60,325 bases of DNA from a virus. The stretch is taken from the IMG/VR virus record IMGVR_UViG_3300006844_000009, positions 1 to 60,325 of that record. One strand, 5' to 3'. The notes below the pieces were generated by a model, which saw only the letters and a program-made list of their open reading frames with translations, had not been told where the DNA came from and searched no databases. Made by a program: the position numbers and the translations under genes. Positions 1-7,440 of the stretch are shown one piece after another. Each line of letters opens with the position of its first letter. The stretch's first letter is position 1.

Positions 1-162
1 CCCCAGCATCTCCTGGATCCGCAGCTGGCCCAGCTCCGCCAGCGAGTGGCGGATGGCCTCCCAGCCCTCCCCGTCCGCCTGCGGCACCTCGGCGCCCCAC
101 CACTCCTGCACGTTCCGCCGGGCCTCCGCGATCCCGCGCGGCCGCTGCTCCCTGCTCGCCAT
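1..162 (-). CDS. Hypothetical protein, cut by left edge
   Basis: Only the first 54 codons are inside the window; the frame is still open at base 1. The ATG at 162-160 follows a very strong GGAGGAGGAG ribosome site 5 nt upstream. The visible part starts MASREQRPRG and is charged and probably helical, with two adjacent Trp residues (EWWGAE). I do not recognise the family. It lies just downstream of the 241-594 gene on the same strand and probably shares its promoter. Confidence 0.6.
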   Translation of the reverse strand, partial: MASREQRPRGIAEARRNVQEWWGAEVPQADGEGWEAIRHSLAELGQLRIQEMLG

Positions 163-240
163 TGCTCCTCCTCCTGCTGCCCGTCCGACGATCGTCCGGG
201 TTCGGCAGGGGCCAGGCACCGCCTGGCCCCCACTGGACCC

Positions 241-594
241 CTACTTCGTCTGCTCGGCCTCGATCGCCTTCGCCAGCTCCGCCCGGTTCTTGAACAGCGT
301 GCGGAAGTGGGCCCGCTTCTCCTGCCCCTCCGGGCTGTTCCAGTAGAGGTCGGCCTCGGCCTTCCGCTTCTCGACCTCAGCGGCCCCCTCGGGCGTGCTG
401 GTGTCGTACTTCGCCTTCATCTTCTGCGCCAGGGCTGCCCTCTGCTCGGGCGTCCAGGTAGCGCCCCTCCGCCGGGGTGCCGGCTGGGGCTCCGGCTGGG
501 CCTGGACCTCCGCAACGACTGCCTCCACCGCTGGCATCTCCACTGGCTGCGCTGCGACGGCTGCGATCTCTGCTTGCGCCTTCCGACTGGCCAT
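241..594 (-). CDS. Hypothetical Ala/Glu-rich helical protein
   Basis: 117 residues. Residues 1-45 are Ala/Pro/Gln-rich and low complexity; the rest is charged and helical, with a WTPEQRAALAQK stretch near residue 47. The ATG is preceded by AAGGAGAAGGAA. The architecture (low-complexity tail plus a WTxEQRA/WTEEKRA helix) resembles the protein at 59173-59580 at the other end of the window, so the two may be distant paralogues; in that protein the order of tail and helix is reversed. It is the first gene of the leftward unit starting at the 648-676 promoter. Function unknown. Confidence 0.75.
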   Translation of the reverse strand: MASRKAQAEIAAVAAQPVEMPAVEAVVAEVQAQPEPQPAPRRRGATWTPEQRAALAQKMKAKYDTSTPEGAAEVEKRKAEADLYWNSPEGQEKRAHFRTLFKNRAELAKAIEAEQTK

Positions 595-647
595 TTCCTT
601 CTCCTTCGCTCTGCGGTATCCTACCGCTCTGTTTGCCCTATGTTAAA

Positions 648-676
648 AGTATATGTGACGAACGCCGCGAAAACAA
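648..676 (-). promoter_or_regulatory. Leftward sigma70-type promoter
   Basis: Read on the minus strand: -35 TTGTTT (676-671), 17-bp spacer, -10 TATACT (653-648). Predicted start about 641. The leader contains a 6-bp hairpin GCGGTA/TACCGC at 613-627 and begins with a GGGCAAACA-like stretch shared with other leaders in this window. It drives the 594-241 gene. It is the weakest -35 match of the promoter family. Confidence 0.7.
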
Positions 677-735
677 GGGGTCCGCGCTTCTTTTTCGTAC
701 CAAATTTAGGGCGGGTTCGGCCAGGGGTAACGTAC

Positions 736-880
736 TGACGTATCGTAGTATAGCTATATGACGATACGTCTATATGTACGTTCGTCAGAGAGTAGATTGA
801 CGAACGTCTGATCGTCAACTGTGACCGTCGACGACAGTTAGTGTACGGTTCATGTGACGTTCGGAGACAGACGTTCGTCA
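736..880. repeat. Operator-like cluster of palindromes and 10-bp repeats
   Basis: GACGTATCGT (737-746) and ACGATACGTC (761-770) are perfect inverted arms around a centre that is itself nearly palindromic (TATAGCTATA). The 10-mer TGACGAACGT occurs at 798-807 and inverted at 778-787 and 871-880, with a 9/10 copy at 656-665 inside the leftward promoter spacer. Another dyad, AACTGT...ACAGTT, follows at about 817-839. This is the pattern of cooperative protein binding sites between divergent units. The protein that binds is unknown. Confidence 0.65.
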
Positions 881-1173
881 GTTGGGCGACGGGAGGGACG
901 GTGGGTGTGAGTGGCGTTTCGCCCGTACGGGAGGCGGGTACCGAGCGCAGCCTGGCGCGGGGGGCGGGGCGGGGGCTTGCCGAGGCGGTGACTGAAGCTC
1001 TGGGAGGGACTGATCAGCTAGGCTTCCAACAATCCAGGCCTTCAAACCGACTTCCGGGAGTAGCTAGGCTTCCCTCAGCTACGACGCGAGACAGACATCC
1101 ATCAATCTCCACCCACAGGTGTATAGCACAGGTGCCTCCCCTGCAAACCAAAGTGACTACTCCCCTTCGCACC
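881..1173. other. Non-coding stretch with a short direct repeat
   Basis: No ORF here has a ribosome site and natural codon use; the 155-codon frame at 841-1308 looks like chance. A 13-bp sequence, TAGCTAGGCTTCC, is repeated around 1016-1028 and 1061-1073. No tRNA cloverleaf was found. Confidence 0.4.
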
Positions 1174-1283
1174 CTGGCCATTCTGGAATCTGCCCATCTA
1201 TTTCCTAAAAAGTGGCCCCGAGTAAAAAATCCGGGAAATAGCTGGTATATAAGAGAGCAAATTAACTGGGCAGAATCCAGATT
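1174..1283. repeat. Inverted-repeat element, copy 1
   Basis: Left arm CTGGCCATTCTGGAATCTGCC (1174-1194) is matched in inverse by the sequence at 1267-1282 (reads ATCTGGATTCTGCCCA on the minus strand). Inside is a second perfect pair, CTATTTCC (1198-1205) and GGAAATAG (1233-1240), and an A/T-rich centre. A homologous inverted copy lies at 47522-47640, sharing the arms and an AAGAGAGCAAA motif beside the right arm. It may be a regulatory or origin-like site; function unknown. Confidence 0.65.
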
Positions 1284-1363
1284 GCCCAGCCGGCTTGAAA
1301 CCCTGTAACACCCCAGTAAAGCCCCGTAAGGCTTCAAACCCGTGTTTACCCGTGGGGAGAACC

Positions 1364-1393
1364 TTGTTTGCTCGCGGGAAACCCACATACACT
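1364..1393 (+). promoter_or_regulatory. Rightward late promoter for the structural operon
   Basis: -35 TTGTTT (1364-1369), 18-bp spacer, -10 TACACT (1388-1393) followed by TAA, the same layout as the leftward promoters. Predicted start about 1400, just before the GGAGGAGG ribosome site (1404-1411) of the small terminase gene. It is the only clear rightward promoter I found and may drive the whole 23-kb late block. Confidence 0.65.
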
Positions 1394-1420
1394 TAACATC
1401 AACGGAGGAGGCCGCAGCAA

Positions 1421-2116
1421 ATGAAGGACCAACAGGCTCTCACACGTGCCGGCGCCGATGGAAGGATGCAGATTCACCACGGTGAAAACCACCAGCTCTT
1501 CCTGGCGCTCCCAACTGAGGCACAAGTGGCACTTTTTCAGGCGTCCCATGTGTGGCACGCGGCGGAGATGGCGTACCCCAAAGAGGAGCTCGAGGCGCAC
1601 CTAGCAGGGAACGGCCCACTGAGCCCTGCTGTGCTAGCGACCATCGCGAACTTGCTGTCGACAGGCATGTCCCAAACAACGACGGCGCGAGCGGTTGGCA
1701 TCCCAAAGGCACAGTGGGAACGGTACTACCGCCTTGCGGCGACAGGCGAGTACCCCTACGCCCTGCTGGGCCGGATCATCGACCTAACTGGCGCGGCAGT
1801 TGAGGAGCGACTGGTACGCACCTGGATGACGGCAGCGACGGATGGCTTCGGTGGGAAGGATCCTGACTGGCGTGCAGCACAGGCGCTGCTGGGAGTCAAG
1901 AACCGGGAGGACTACAGCCCGTCAAACAAGACCCAGCTAACCGTAGGGGCCGCAGGTGAGGAAGAGCCGCAACCTGAGAGTCAGCTGACCCCGGAAGGCC
2001 TGCTGGAGGTCGCACGTATCCTCGAGGCGTCGGGTGCACTGCGAGCAGGGATTGTACCTGAGCCGGAAACACTGGATGGGGAGGTGGTTACCGATGACAC
2101 TGCGGAGCGGGAGTGA
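1421..2116 (+). CDS. Terminase small subunit (predicted)
   Basis: 231 residues. The middle carries a helix-turn-helix-like stretch (residues about 83-105, GMSQTTTARAVGIPKAQWE) and then a DPDWRAAQALLGVKNREDY segment typical of small terminases that recognise phage DNA and hand it to the large subunit. The C-terminal 60 residues are acidic and probably disordered. It is the first gene of the rightward operon, with GGAGGAGG 10 nt upstream of the ATG, and lies one gene before the large terminase. The family call rests on motif and position. Confidence 0.75.
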   Translation: MKDQQALTRAGADGRMQIHHGENHQLFLALPTEAQVALFQASHVWHAAEMAYPKEELEAHLAGNGPLSPAVLATIANLLSTGMSQTTTARAVGIPKAQWERYYRLAATGEYPYALLGRIIDLTGAAVEERLVRTWMTAATDGFGGKDPDWRAAQALLGVKNREDYSPSNKTQLTVGAAGEEEPQPESQLTPEGLLEVARILEASGALRAGIVPEPETLDGEVVTDDTAERE

Positions 2117-2801
2117 CGCCAACTACCAGCTCCGGCAACCAGAGCCGGAGTACTGGGAGCGGACTAAGGGCAACTGTGACTCCAAGAAGGGTACGACTGC
2201 ACTATGGCCACCGTTGTCGCGTCGCATGTATCACCAGTGGCTAGGTGCCGCAGACTACATCCCACAGTGCCGATGCGTGGCGGTGCACTCACCGGAGCCA
2301 CTCAGCTGTGCCGGCTGGGACGTCCGCAGGGGTCAGGCGGTCCCAGTTAACCACTCGCAGAAGTTCGTGCAAGTGGTCCCGCTCTGCCCGGCAGCCATGG
2401 ACTCGGTCAAGCGACTATATAAGCTCTGGCCGAGGTACGAGGGTCGCCTGCGGGCAGAAGCGATTGGCCTGTTCAACTACTACCACCGCCGTGTTGTGGC
2501 ACTCACCTGGATCATCGTCAACGAGGGTGTTGCCCTTACCGACGAGATGATCTCGCACTACATGGAGTTCGGGACCAACTGGTACAAGGCCGAGCGCCAG
2601 CGTGCGGAGAAGACGCTGAAGGAGCGAGAGCAGGATCTCGAACAGACCCTTGCCCGCCTGAAGGCAGGTCAGTGGATCGCGCACCGCCGGCCGTTGTCCG
2701 CGGAGCTCGCAGTCCTCATCGAGGGTGCGCTAGACACCGGCCTACTGACCCTCGAACAGCGGGCTGCAGTTGAGGCCAACCGTAAGCCGGTACGCGCATG
2801 A
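2094..2801 (+). CDS. Hypothetical protein between the terminase genes
   Basis: 235 residues. The ATG at 2094 is chosen over earlier in-frame starts because GGGAGGTGG sits about 8 nt upstream; it overlaps the end of the small terminase gene by 23 bp. Its stop overlaps the large terminase ATG (ATGA). Residues about 165-200 form a charged helix that may be a coiled coil (AERQRAEKTLKEREQDLEQT). Three or four Cys and His residues in the N-terminal half could bind metal. Function unknown; position suggests a packaging accessory role. Confidence 0.8.
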   Translation: MTLRSGSDANYQLRQPEPEYWERTKGNCDSKKGTTALWPPLSRRMYHQWLGAADYIPQCRCVAVHSPEPLSCAGWDVRRGQAVPVNHSQKFVQVVPLCPAAMDSVKRLYKLWPRYEGRLRAEAIGLFNYYHRRVVALTWIIVNEGVALTDEMISHYMEFGTNWYKAERQRAEKTLKEREQDLEQTLARLKAGQWIAHRRPLSAELAVLIEGALDTGLLTLEQRAAVEANRKPVRA

Positions 2802-4156
2802 CTACGCCGGCCGCAGGTATTGACGACCGGTTGAGGTCGCTCCTGACGCCGCGCATGACCAAGTACGTACCTCACCAGCCGACACCGAAGCAAGCTGCCT
2901 TCCTGGTGCTACCGCAGAAGGAGGCGTTCTACGGTGGCGCCGCTGGAGGTGGTAAGTCAGACGCGTTACTGATGGCCGCACTGCAGTACGTCGACAAGCC
3001 AGACTACGCTGCCATCATCTTCCGGAAGACCTACTCCGACCTCGCTCTGCCGGGTGCCCTGTTGGAACGTGCACAGCGGTGGCTGGCACCTACGGACGCA
3101 GCTTGGAACGGTCAGGACAAGGTGTGGACGTTCCCAAGCGGCGCGACGTTGTCGTTCGGCTACCTGGATCACGAGGACCAGAAGTACCGCTACCAGAGCG
3201 CGCAGTTCAACTTCGTGGCCTTCGACGAGCTCACGCAGTTCGCGGAGACACAGTACCGGTACCTGTTCTCCCGTATGCGCCGTGACGCGGCTAGCGGTAT
3301 CCCGACACGTATGCGTTCCGCAGCCAACCCTGGCGGTGTGGGCCACGAGTGGGTCCGGCAGCGGTTCATCGTCGAGGGTCCGTCACACGGCAGGATCTTC
3401 ATCCCAGCAGGCCTTGCGGACAACCCGTACCTGGACCAAGAGGACTACCGCGAGAGCCTCATGGAGCTCGACCCTGTCACCCGAGCACAGCTGCTCAACG
3501 GTGACTGGGGTGCAAAGCAGCAGGGTGGCATGTTCCGGAGGGACTGGTTCGAGATCGTCGACGAGATGCCGACGCGGGTGATGGGTGACCGCAAGGGACA
3601 AGCACAGGTCATTGCCAGCGTGCGTCATTGGGACCTTGCTGCCACCGAGGTGGACAAGGCGAAGAGCTTCGTCCCGGACTGGACCGTGGGGCTGAAGTTG
3701 ACCCTGACGGACGAGGGCCTGTTCTACGTCGAGGACGTGATCCGGGTCCAGATGTCGCCACGCAACGTCGAGAAGTTGATCGGCAACACGGCCCAGCGGG
3801 ATGGCAAGTACCGCACGGTCATCCAGATGGAGCAGGAGCCGGGAAGCGCTGGCGCACACGTCATCGACCACTACCGCAGGCACGTCCTCCTGGGTTACGT
3901 GTTCCGCGGTGCGAAGCCGAGTGGCTCGAAGGAGGTCCGTGCGCAGCCGGTGTCCAGCGCTGCTGAGGGCGGACTGATCAAGCTCTGCCGGGGTGCCTGG
4001 ATCAACACGTTCATCGACGAGGTGGAGGCGTTCCCGGTGTCGGAGTTCAAGGACCAGGTGGACACGCTGTCAGCGTCGTTCCAGTACGTGTCCAAGCGCT
4101 ACCGGCCGAAGCGAGGCAAGCAGCAGGCAGAGGTCCGAAGGGGCATCTGGAGCTAG
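2798..4156 (+). CDS. terL: Terminase large subunit
   Basis: 452 residues, the usual size for the packaging motor and headful or cos nuclease. The ATPase domain shows Walker A GGAAGGGKS (residues 46-54) and Walker B FVAFDE (about 138-143). The C-terminal half has the RNase H-like nuclease pattern, beginning with VRHWDLAAT. It powers DNA translocation through the portal and cuts concatemers. ATGA overlap with the preceding gene indicates coupled translation. Portal and capsid genes follow in the usual order. Confidence 0.95.
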   Translation: MTTPAAGIDDRLRSLLTPRMTKYVPHQPTPKQAAFLVLPQKEAFYGGAAGGGKSDALLMAALQYVDKPDYAAIIFRKTYSDLALPGALLERAQRWLAPTDAAWNGQDKVWTFPSGATLSFGYLDHEDQKYRYQSAQFNFVAFDELTQFAETQYRYLFSRMRRDAASGIPTRMRSAANPGGVGHEWVRQRFIVEGPSHGRIFIPAGLADNPYLDQEDYRESLMELDPVTRAQLLNGDWGAKQQGGMFRRDWFEIVDEMPTRVMGDRKGQAQVIASVRHWDLAATEVDKAKSFVPDWTVGLKLTLTDEGLFYVEDVIRVQMSPRNVEKLIGNTAQRDGKYRTVIQMEQEPGSAGAHVIDHYRRHVLLGYVFRGAKPSGSKEVRAQPVSSAAEGGLIKLCRGAWINTFIDEVEAFPVSEFKDQVDTLSASFQYVSKRYRPKRGKQQAEVRRGIWS

Positions 4157-4167
4157 GAGGAGGAACC

Positions 4168-4485
4168 ATGTCGTGTATCTGCCCGTGTGGAACGGACCAC
4201 GCCGCACCTGTGCAAGGTGCCCCACCTGTGCGACGGCAGGTGGAGATCAAGCTCAGCGGTAGGGACGCGGAGATCTCGTTGGATGGGAAGCGGATCGACC
4301 AGTTCGTGAGCGGCTTCGCGCTTGGCGCCAACGTTCGCGAGATCCCATCCCTGGCGCTGGAGTTGCCCCTCGTGAGGGAGACGGGTGTCTCGCTGGAGTG
4401 GGCGAACGTACGGATCGCGGAGGACAGTCGAGACCTGCTCACCGAGCTCGGTTGGACTCCACCAACACCGAAGGGAGTGGAGTAA
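4168..4485 (+). CDS. Hypothetical protein
   Basis: 105 residues with an N-terminal Cys cluster (MSCICPCGTDHA) that could bind zinc and a beta-rich remainder (VEIKLSGRDAEISLDGKRID). GGAGGAGGAA precedes the ATG. Its stop and the next ATG share one base (TAATG). Located between terminase and portal. I do not recognise the family. Confidence 0.8.
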   Translation: MSCICPCGTDHAAPVQGAPPVRRQVEIKLSGRDAEISLDGKRIDQFVSGFALGANVREIPSLALELPLVRETGVSLEWANVRIAEDSRDLLTELGWTPPTPKGVE

Positions 4486-4607
4486 TGCCTCCGAAGAAGG
4501 GCGGCGGGGTAAGCCCGTACCCGTTCGAGAAGGGCAAGACCAAGGCTGGCGGCAAGAAGGCCGGTGGCAAGAAGGCTGGCGGCAAGGGCAAGAGCAAGGG
4601 GATGTAA
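4485..4607 (+). CDS. Small Lys/Gly-rich basic peptide
   Basis: 40 residues, starting MPPKKGGG and ending KSKGM. It contains three tandem KAGGK units coded by a 15-bp tandem repeat (about 4540-4587). No acidic residue except one Glu. It is joined by TAATG to both neighbours, so it is translated with the portal gene. Such a peptide could bind DNA or act as a histone-like tail inside the capsid, but this is inference from composition only. Confidence 0.7.
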   Translation: MPPKKGGGVSPYPFEKGKTKAGGKKAGGKKAGGKGKSKGM

Positions 4608-6133
4608 TGGCGCTGAAGCCTGAGGGTACGTGGACTGAGAGTCTCCTCGACGAGGCTGTTCGAGACGAGGAGAAGCGTACCGAGAGGATGTGCCGCGCGT
4701 GGAAGGCGTACTACGGCGAGTACAAGGACCAGTTGAAGATCGAGGGCAACTTCAACGACAACGTGAAGGGCAACCCGGCGCGGTTCCTGGTGAACACCGG
4801 GGCCAACTTCCTCTTCAGTCCAGCCCCAACCTTCCAGGCTACAGCCACACCGGAGACGACTGCCGAGGACGAAGAACTGGAAGACCCGCCGTGGGTCAGC
4901 GTTCTCGACCGGATCTGGTGCTACAACAACAAGGCGACGTTGCTCACCAAGATGGCGATCAACGGCGGCGTGACCGGCCACGTCTTCGTCAAGCTGCTTC
5001 CGGATGGTCGTGGGCCTGACAAGACGTGGCCGCGCATGGTCCTCCTGAACTCGGAGAACATCCGCGTTCGTTGGAACCCGATGGACGTGGAGGACATCTG
5101 GGAGTACGTCATCGAGTACCAGACCGTCGATACGTTCTCGGTCCGTGTGGAGGCCGTTGCGGTCCGCCAGCGGATTACGAAGGGCGCCGGCATCTGGACT
5201 ATCGTCAACGAAGAGTCCCGAGGGATGTTTGGCGAGTGGCGGCAAGTGGGTCCGGCGCAGGAGTGGCCGTACGAATGGGCACCGATCGTGGACTGCCAGA
5301 ACCTACCCGTGCCCAACGACTTCTGGGGTATGGCAGACCTGGAGACGGACGTGCTCGACATCATCGAGCGCATCCAGTACGTGGACTCGAACACCAACAA
5401 GATCATCCGGATCCACGCGCACCCGAAGACCGTCGCTACGGGTATGACGCCGGATGGTGTCGCAGAGATCGACGTGTCACCGGACGGGATCATCTCCCTG
5501 CCGGATCCGGACGCGAAGCTGTCCCTCCTCGAGATTCAGTCCGAACTCGGTCCCAGCATGAACTTCGCGCAGCGCCTGCGGCTCATCTTCAACGAGATGA
5601 CGCAGACGCCGCAGATCGTGACGGGCGAGTACGACGTCACCGCTGGGCAGCTCTCCGGCGTGAACCTGTCGATCATGTTCTCGCCGGTGGTGCAGAAGAC
5701 GGAGATGAAGCAGGACACCTACGGTGACTTCCTCCAGGAGCTCAACCGGCGCATGCTTCAGCTCTATGCGGACACCCACGCGGACGCAGGTTACGGCAAC
5801 CCGTGGGAGATCGAGGACATGGACATCTCGTGGCCGGACGTGCTCCCGGGTAGCAAGTTCCTGGAGCGCCAGACCCTCCTGGTGGACAAGCAGCTAGGCG
5901 CGAGCGAGGAGACGATCCTCGAGCGTCTCGGCTACAACCCAGACGTGGAGCGTGCCAACAACGAGGCCAAGGCGGAGAAGGAGATGGCACGGCAGGTCAA
6001 GCTCGCGGAGGAGATGCCTGCTCCCAAGGGCCCGAACGTTAACCCGATCGGTTCCATGGGCGGAGTTAACTCCGCCGGCAAGCCAAAGACGCCGCGGCCG
6101 TCGACCTCTGTTCGGCCAACCAACGCCAATTAA
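4607..6133 (+). CDS. Portal protein
   Basis: 508 residues from the ATG at 4607, which overlaps the stop of the basic peptide gene. Size, position after terminase, and sequence (YYGEYKDQLK near the start; EMTQTPQIVTGEYDVTAGQLSGVNLSIMF-type segment near residue 335-360) fit the SPP1/HK97-type portal, the dodecamer through which DNA enters the head. The tail of the protein is Pro/Lys-rich and probably disordered. An open frame upstream of 4607 exists but lacks a ribosome site and would overlap two genes. Confidence 0.9.
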   Translation: MALKPEGTWTESLLDEAVRDEEKRTERMCRAWKAYYGEYKDQLKIEGNFNDNVKGNPARFLVNTGANFLFSPAPTFQATATPETTAEDEELEDPPWVSVLDRIWCYNNKATLLTKMAINGGVTGHVFVKLLPDGRGPDKTWPRMVLLNSENIRVRWNPMDVEDIWEYVIEYQTVDTFSVRVEAVAVRQRITKGAGIWTIVNEESRGMFGEWRQVGPAQEWPYEWAPIVDCQNLPVPNDFWGMADLETDVLDIIERIQYVDSNTNKIIRIHAHPKTVATGMTPDGVAEIDVSPDGIISLPDPDAKLSLLEIQSELGPSMNFAQRLRLIFNEMTQTPQIVTGEYDVTAGQLSGVNLSIMFSPVVQKTEMKQDTYGDFLQELNRRMLQLYADTHADAGYGNPWEIEDMDISWPDVLPGSKFLERQTLLVDKQLGASEETILERLGYNPDVERANNEAKAEKEMARQVKLAEEMPAPKGPNVNPIGSMGGVNSAGKPKTPRPSTSVRPTNAN

Positions 6134-6134
6134 G

Positions 6135-6200
6135 CGTATACGGTCGGGGAATTTGGGGCAATATAAAATAGCAGCCCCGCACGCGATCCGACCGTATACG
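6135..6200. repeat. Dispersed intergenic element, site A
   Basis: CGTATACGGTCGG (6135-6147) and CCGACCGTATACG (6188-6200) are perfect 13-bp inverted arms. Between them GGGGC (6155-6159) and GCCCC (6174-6178) form an inner stem after GGAATTT. The right arm is the core of an element found in about seven places; see the sites at 23298, 28060, 36181, 42706, 50191 and 56482. It lies 44 bp upstream of the next gene. Confidence 0.75.
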
Positions 6201-6243
6201 TTACTATCCGACGCTAAATAAATGGGAATGAGGTGTATCTCCA

Positions 6244-6393
6244 ATGGCGCAAATTCTTGCGCTGGTGTTCGCCTGTCTGGCGACCATCTGCTTCCTCATC
6301 GAGGCCGTGAAGTCGAAGGGTGGGTTCACTGCCATCGGACTGACGTTCCTCGCTCTCGTGTCCGTCGCGCTGCTGTGGCCGGCGGGAGGTTAG
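6244..6393 (+). CDS. Small membrane protein, two transmembrane segments
   Basis: 49 residues: a hydrophobic helix at about 3-19 (ILALVFACLATICFLI), a short basic turn EAVKSKGG, and a second hydrophobic helix at about 28-45. GAGGTG lies about 9 nt upstream of the ATG. It sits between portal and the Acb2-like gene. The two-helix layout could be a holin-like or membrane-anchored accessory, but the lysis genes are 16 kb away and no function can be assigned. Confidence 0.75.
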   Translation: MAQILALVFACLATICFLIEAVKSKGGFTAIGLTFLALVSVALLWPAGG

Positions 6394-6403
6394 GAGAGTA
6401 CTC

Positions 6404-6622
6404 GTGCCGTTGCCCGAAGACCTAACGAACAGGTTCACCTATCACCCTCCGATGACGGAGCAGCAGGGAAAGGTGTACGACACCATCCGCGGCGCGGGCT
6501 TCGCGTTCGCGAGAGTTGTGAACGAGCTCGCACCGGAATCGATGGAGCTCGTCATCGCCATCCGGAAGATCGAAGAAGCAGTAATGTGGGCCAACGCAGC
6601 CGTGGCTCGGAACAGCACGTGA
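6404..6622 (+). CDS. Acb2/Tad1-type hairpin protein, predicted anti-CBASS sponge
   Basis: 72 residues from a GTG start. The pattern NRFTYHPP near residues 9-16, followed by an IR segment, and the C-terminal EEAVMWANAAVARN (57-70) match the Acb2/Vs.4 hairpin family. Known members bind cyclic di- and trinucleotides made by CBASS (and some Thoeris signals), so the host effector is not activated. Here it sits in the late operon between portal and scaffold, where small accessory genes often insert. The assignment is by recognised motif, not by search. The family is short and conserved, so I am fairly sure. Confidence 0.8.
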   Translation: MPLPEDLTNRFTYHPPMTEQQGKVYDTIRGAGFAFARVVNELAPESMELVIAIRKIEEAVMWANAAVARNST

Positions 6623-6639
6623 CGCAGCTGTGCAAGGTG

Positions 6640-6695
6640 GGTACAATCCCGGGATACTGGAAAGCCGGACCCTCCTTTCAGCCCGGGGTTGTACC
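6640..6695. promoter_or_regulatory. Large imperfect hairpin before the scaffold gene
   Basis: GGTACAATCCCGGG (6640-6653) pairs with CCCGGGGTTGTACC (6682-6695) with one mismatch in 14. An inner pair CTGGAAAG/CTTTCAG lies within. No T-run follows, so it is not a classical terminator. It could tune expression between the accessory genes and the capsid genes or protect the capsid mRNA 5' end after processing. Confidence 0.6.
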
Positions 6696-6723
6696 ATACA
6701 CTAAACAGTAGGAGGAGGACAAA

Positions 6724-7425
6724 GTGACAGCTCCAAACGTAGGTGACGCGGGACTGGGGCCCACCACCACATCGACGGGAACGGAAACGCCGACGGGCCA
6801 GGCGCCCGCGACGCCACCGACCGGTCAGCCGACGGATCCAGGTACGCAGCAGCAACCGCCCGCAGTGGTGGATGCTAGCCGCACGTTCGACGCGAAGTAC
6901 GTTGAGCAGCTCCGACAGGAAGCTGCGGGTCATCGCACGAAGGCAACCGGCCTCCAGACGGAGGTCGATGCGCTCAAGGCCGAGGTGACCAAGTACAAGG
7001 AGTTCATGCCCACGCAGGTGGCGGAGCTCGAGACGAAGATCACGGCCCTCACAGAGGTCGCATCGAAGTCAGCGGCGGACGCACAGGACGCGAACCTGAA
7101 GTACGCGGTAGCAGTTGAGGCACAGCAGCAGGGGTACGTTGACCCCGAAGCGGCCTTGGCATTGCTCGACAAGGGCAAGCTGGTGTGGGAGAATGGTACG
7201 CCCAAGAATGTCGCCGCACTTCTCACCGAGCTTCTCGTCGCCAAGCCGTACTTGAAAGCTGCACCTTCAGCGCCGCTGATCCCGAACGCAGGACCGACGA
7301 ACCCGGGAGCGGCTCACGGCTCTCCCCCGCTGACTCTCGACGACATCAAGAAGATGAAGCCGAACGAGATCAACGCCCGTTGGACTGAGGTCGCAGCGGT
7401 CATGGCGCAGGCACACAAGAAGTAA
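6724..7425 (+). CDS. Capsid scaffolding protein (predicted)
   Basis: 233 residues, GTG start behind AGGAGGAGGAC. The N-terminal 50 residues are Thr/Pro/Gly-rich and disordered. Residues about 55-135 form a long coiled coil (YVEQLRQEAAGHRTKATGL onward). The C-terminus is basic (AQAHKK). This architecture, directly upstream of the major capsid gene, is typical of scaffolds that direct procapsid assembly and are then lost. No protease domain is visible here or next door. Confidence 0.85.
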   Translation: MTAPNVGDAGLGPTTTSTGTETPTGQAPATPPTGQPTDPGTQQQPPAVVDASRTFDAKYVEQLRQEAAGHRTKATGLQTEVDALKAEVTKYKEFMPTQVAELETKITALTEVASKSAADAQDANLKYAVAVEAQQQGYVDPEAALALLDKGKLVWENGTPKNVAALLTELLVAKPYLKAAPSAPLIPNAGPTNPGAAHGSPPLTLDDIKKMKPNEINARWTEVAAVMAQAHKK

Positions 7426-7440
7426 GGTGGTGAGAACAGA

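Noticed and set aside
46-738. 230-codon rightward frame
   Set aside because: Antisense to two leftward genes with good ribosome sites; Leu/Arg/Pro-rich as chance frames are in GC-rich DNA.
841-1308. 155-codon rightward frame over the control region
   Set aside because: No ribosome site, poor codon use, and it crosses the palindrome cluster and inverted-repeat element.
4385-4606. Longer portal start
   Set aside because: The extension overlaps two genes and lacks a ribosome site; ATG 4607 is joined to the previous stop.
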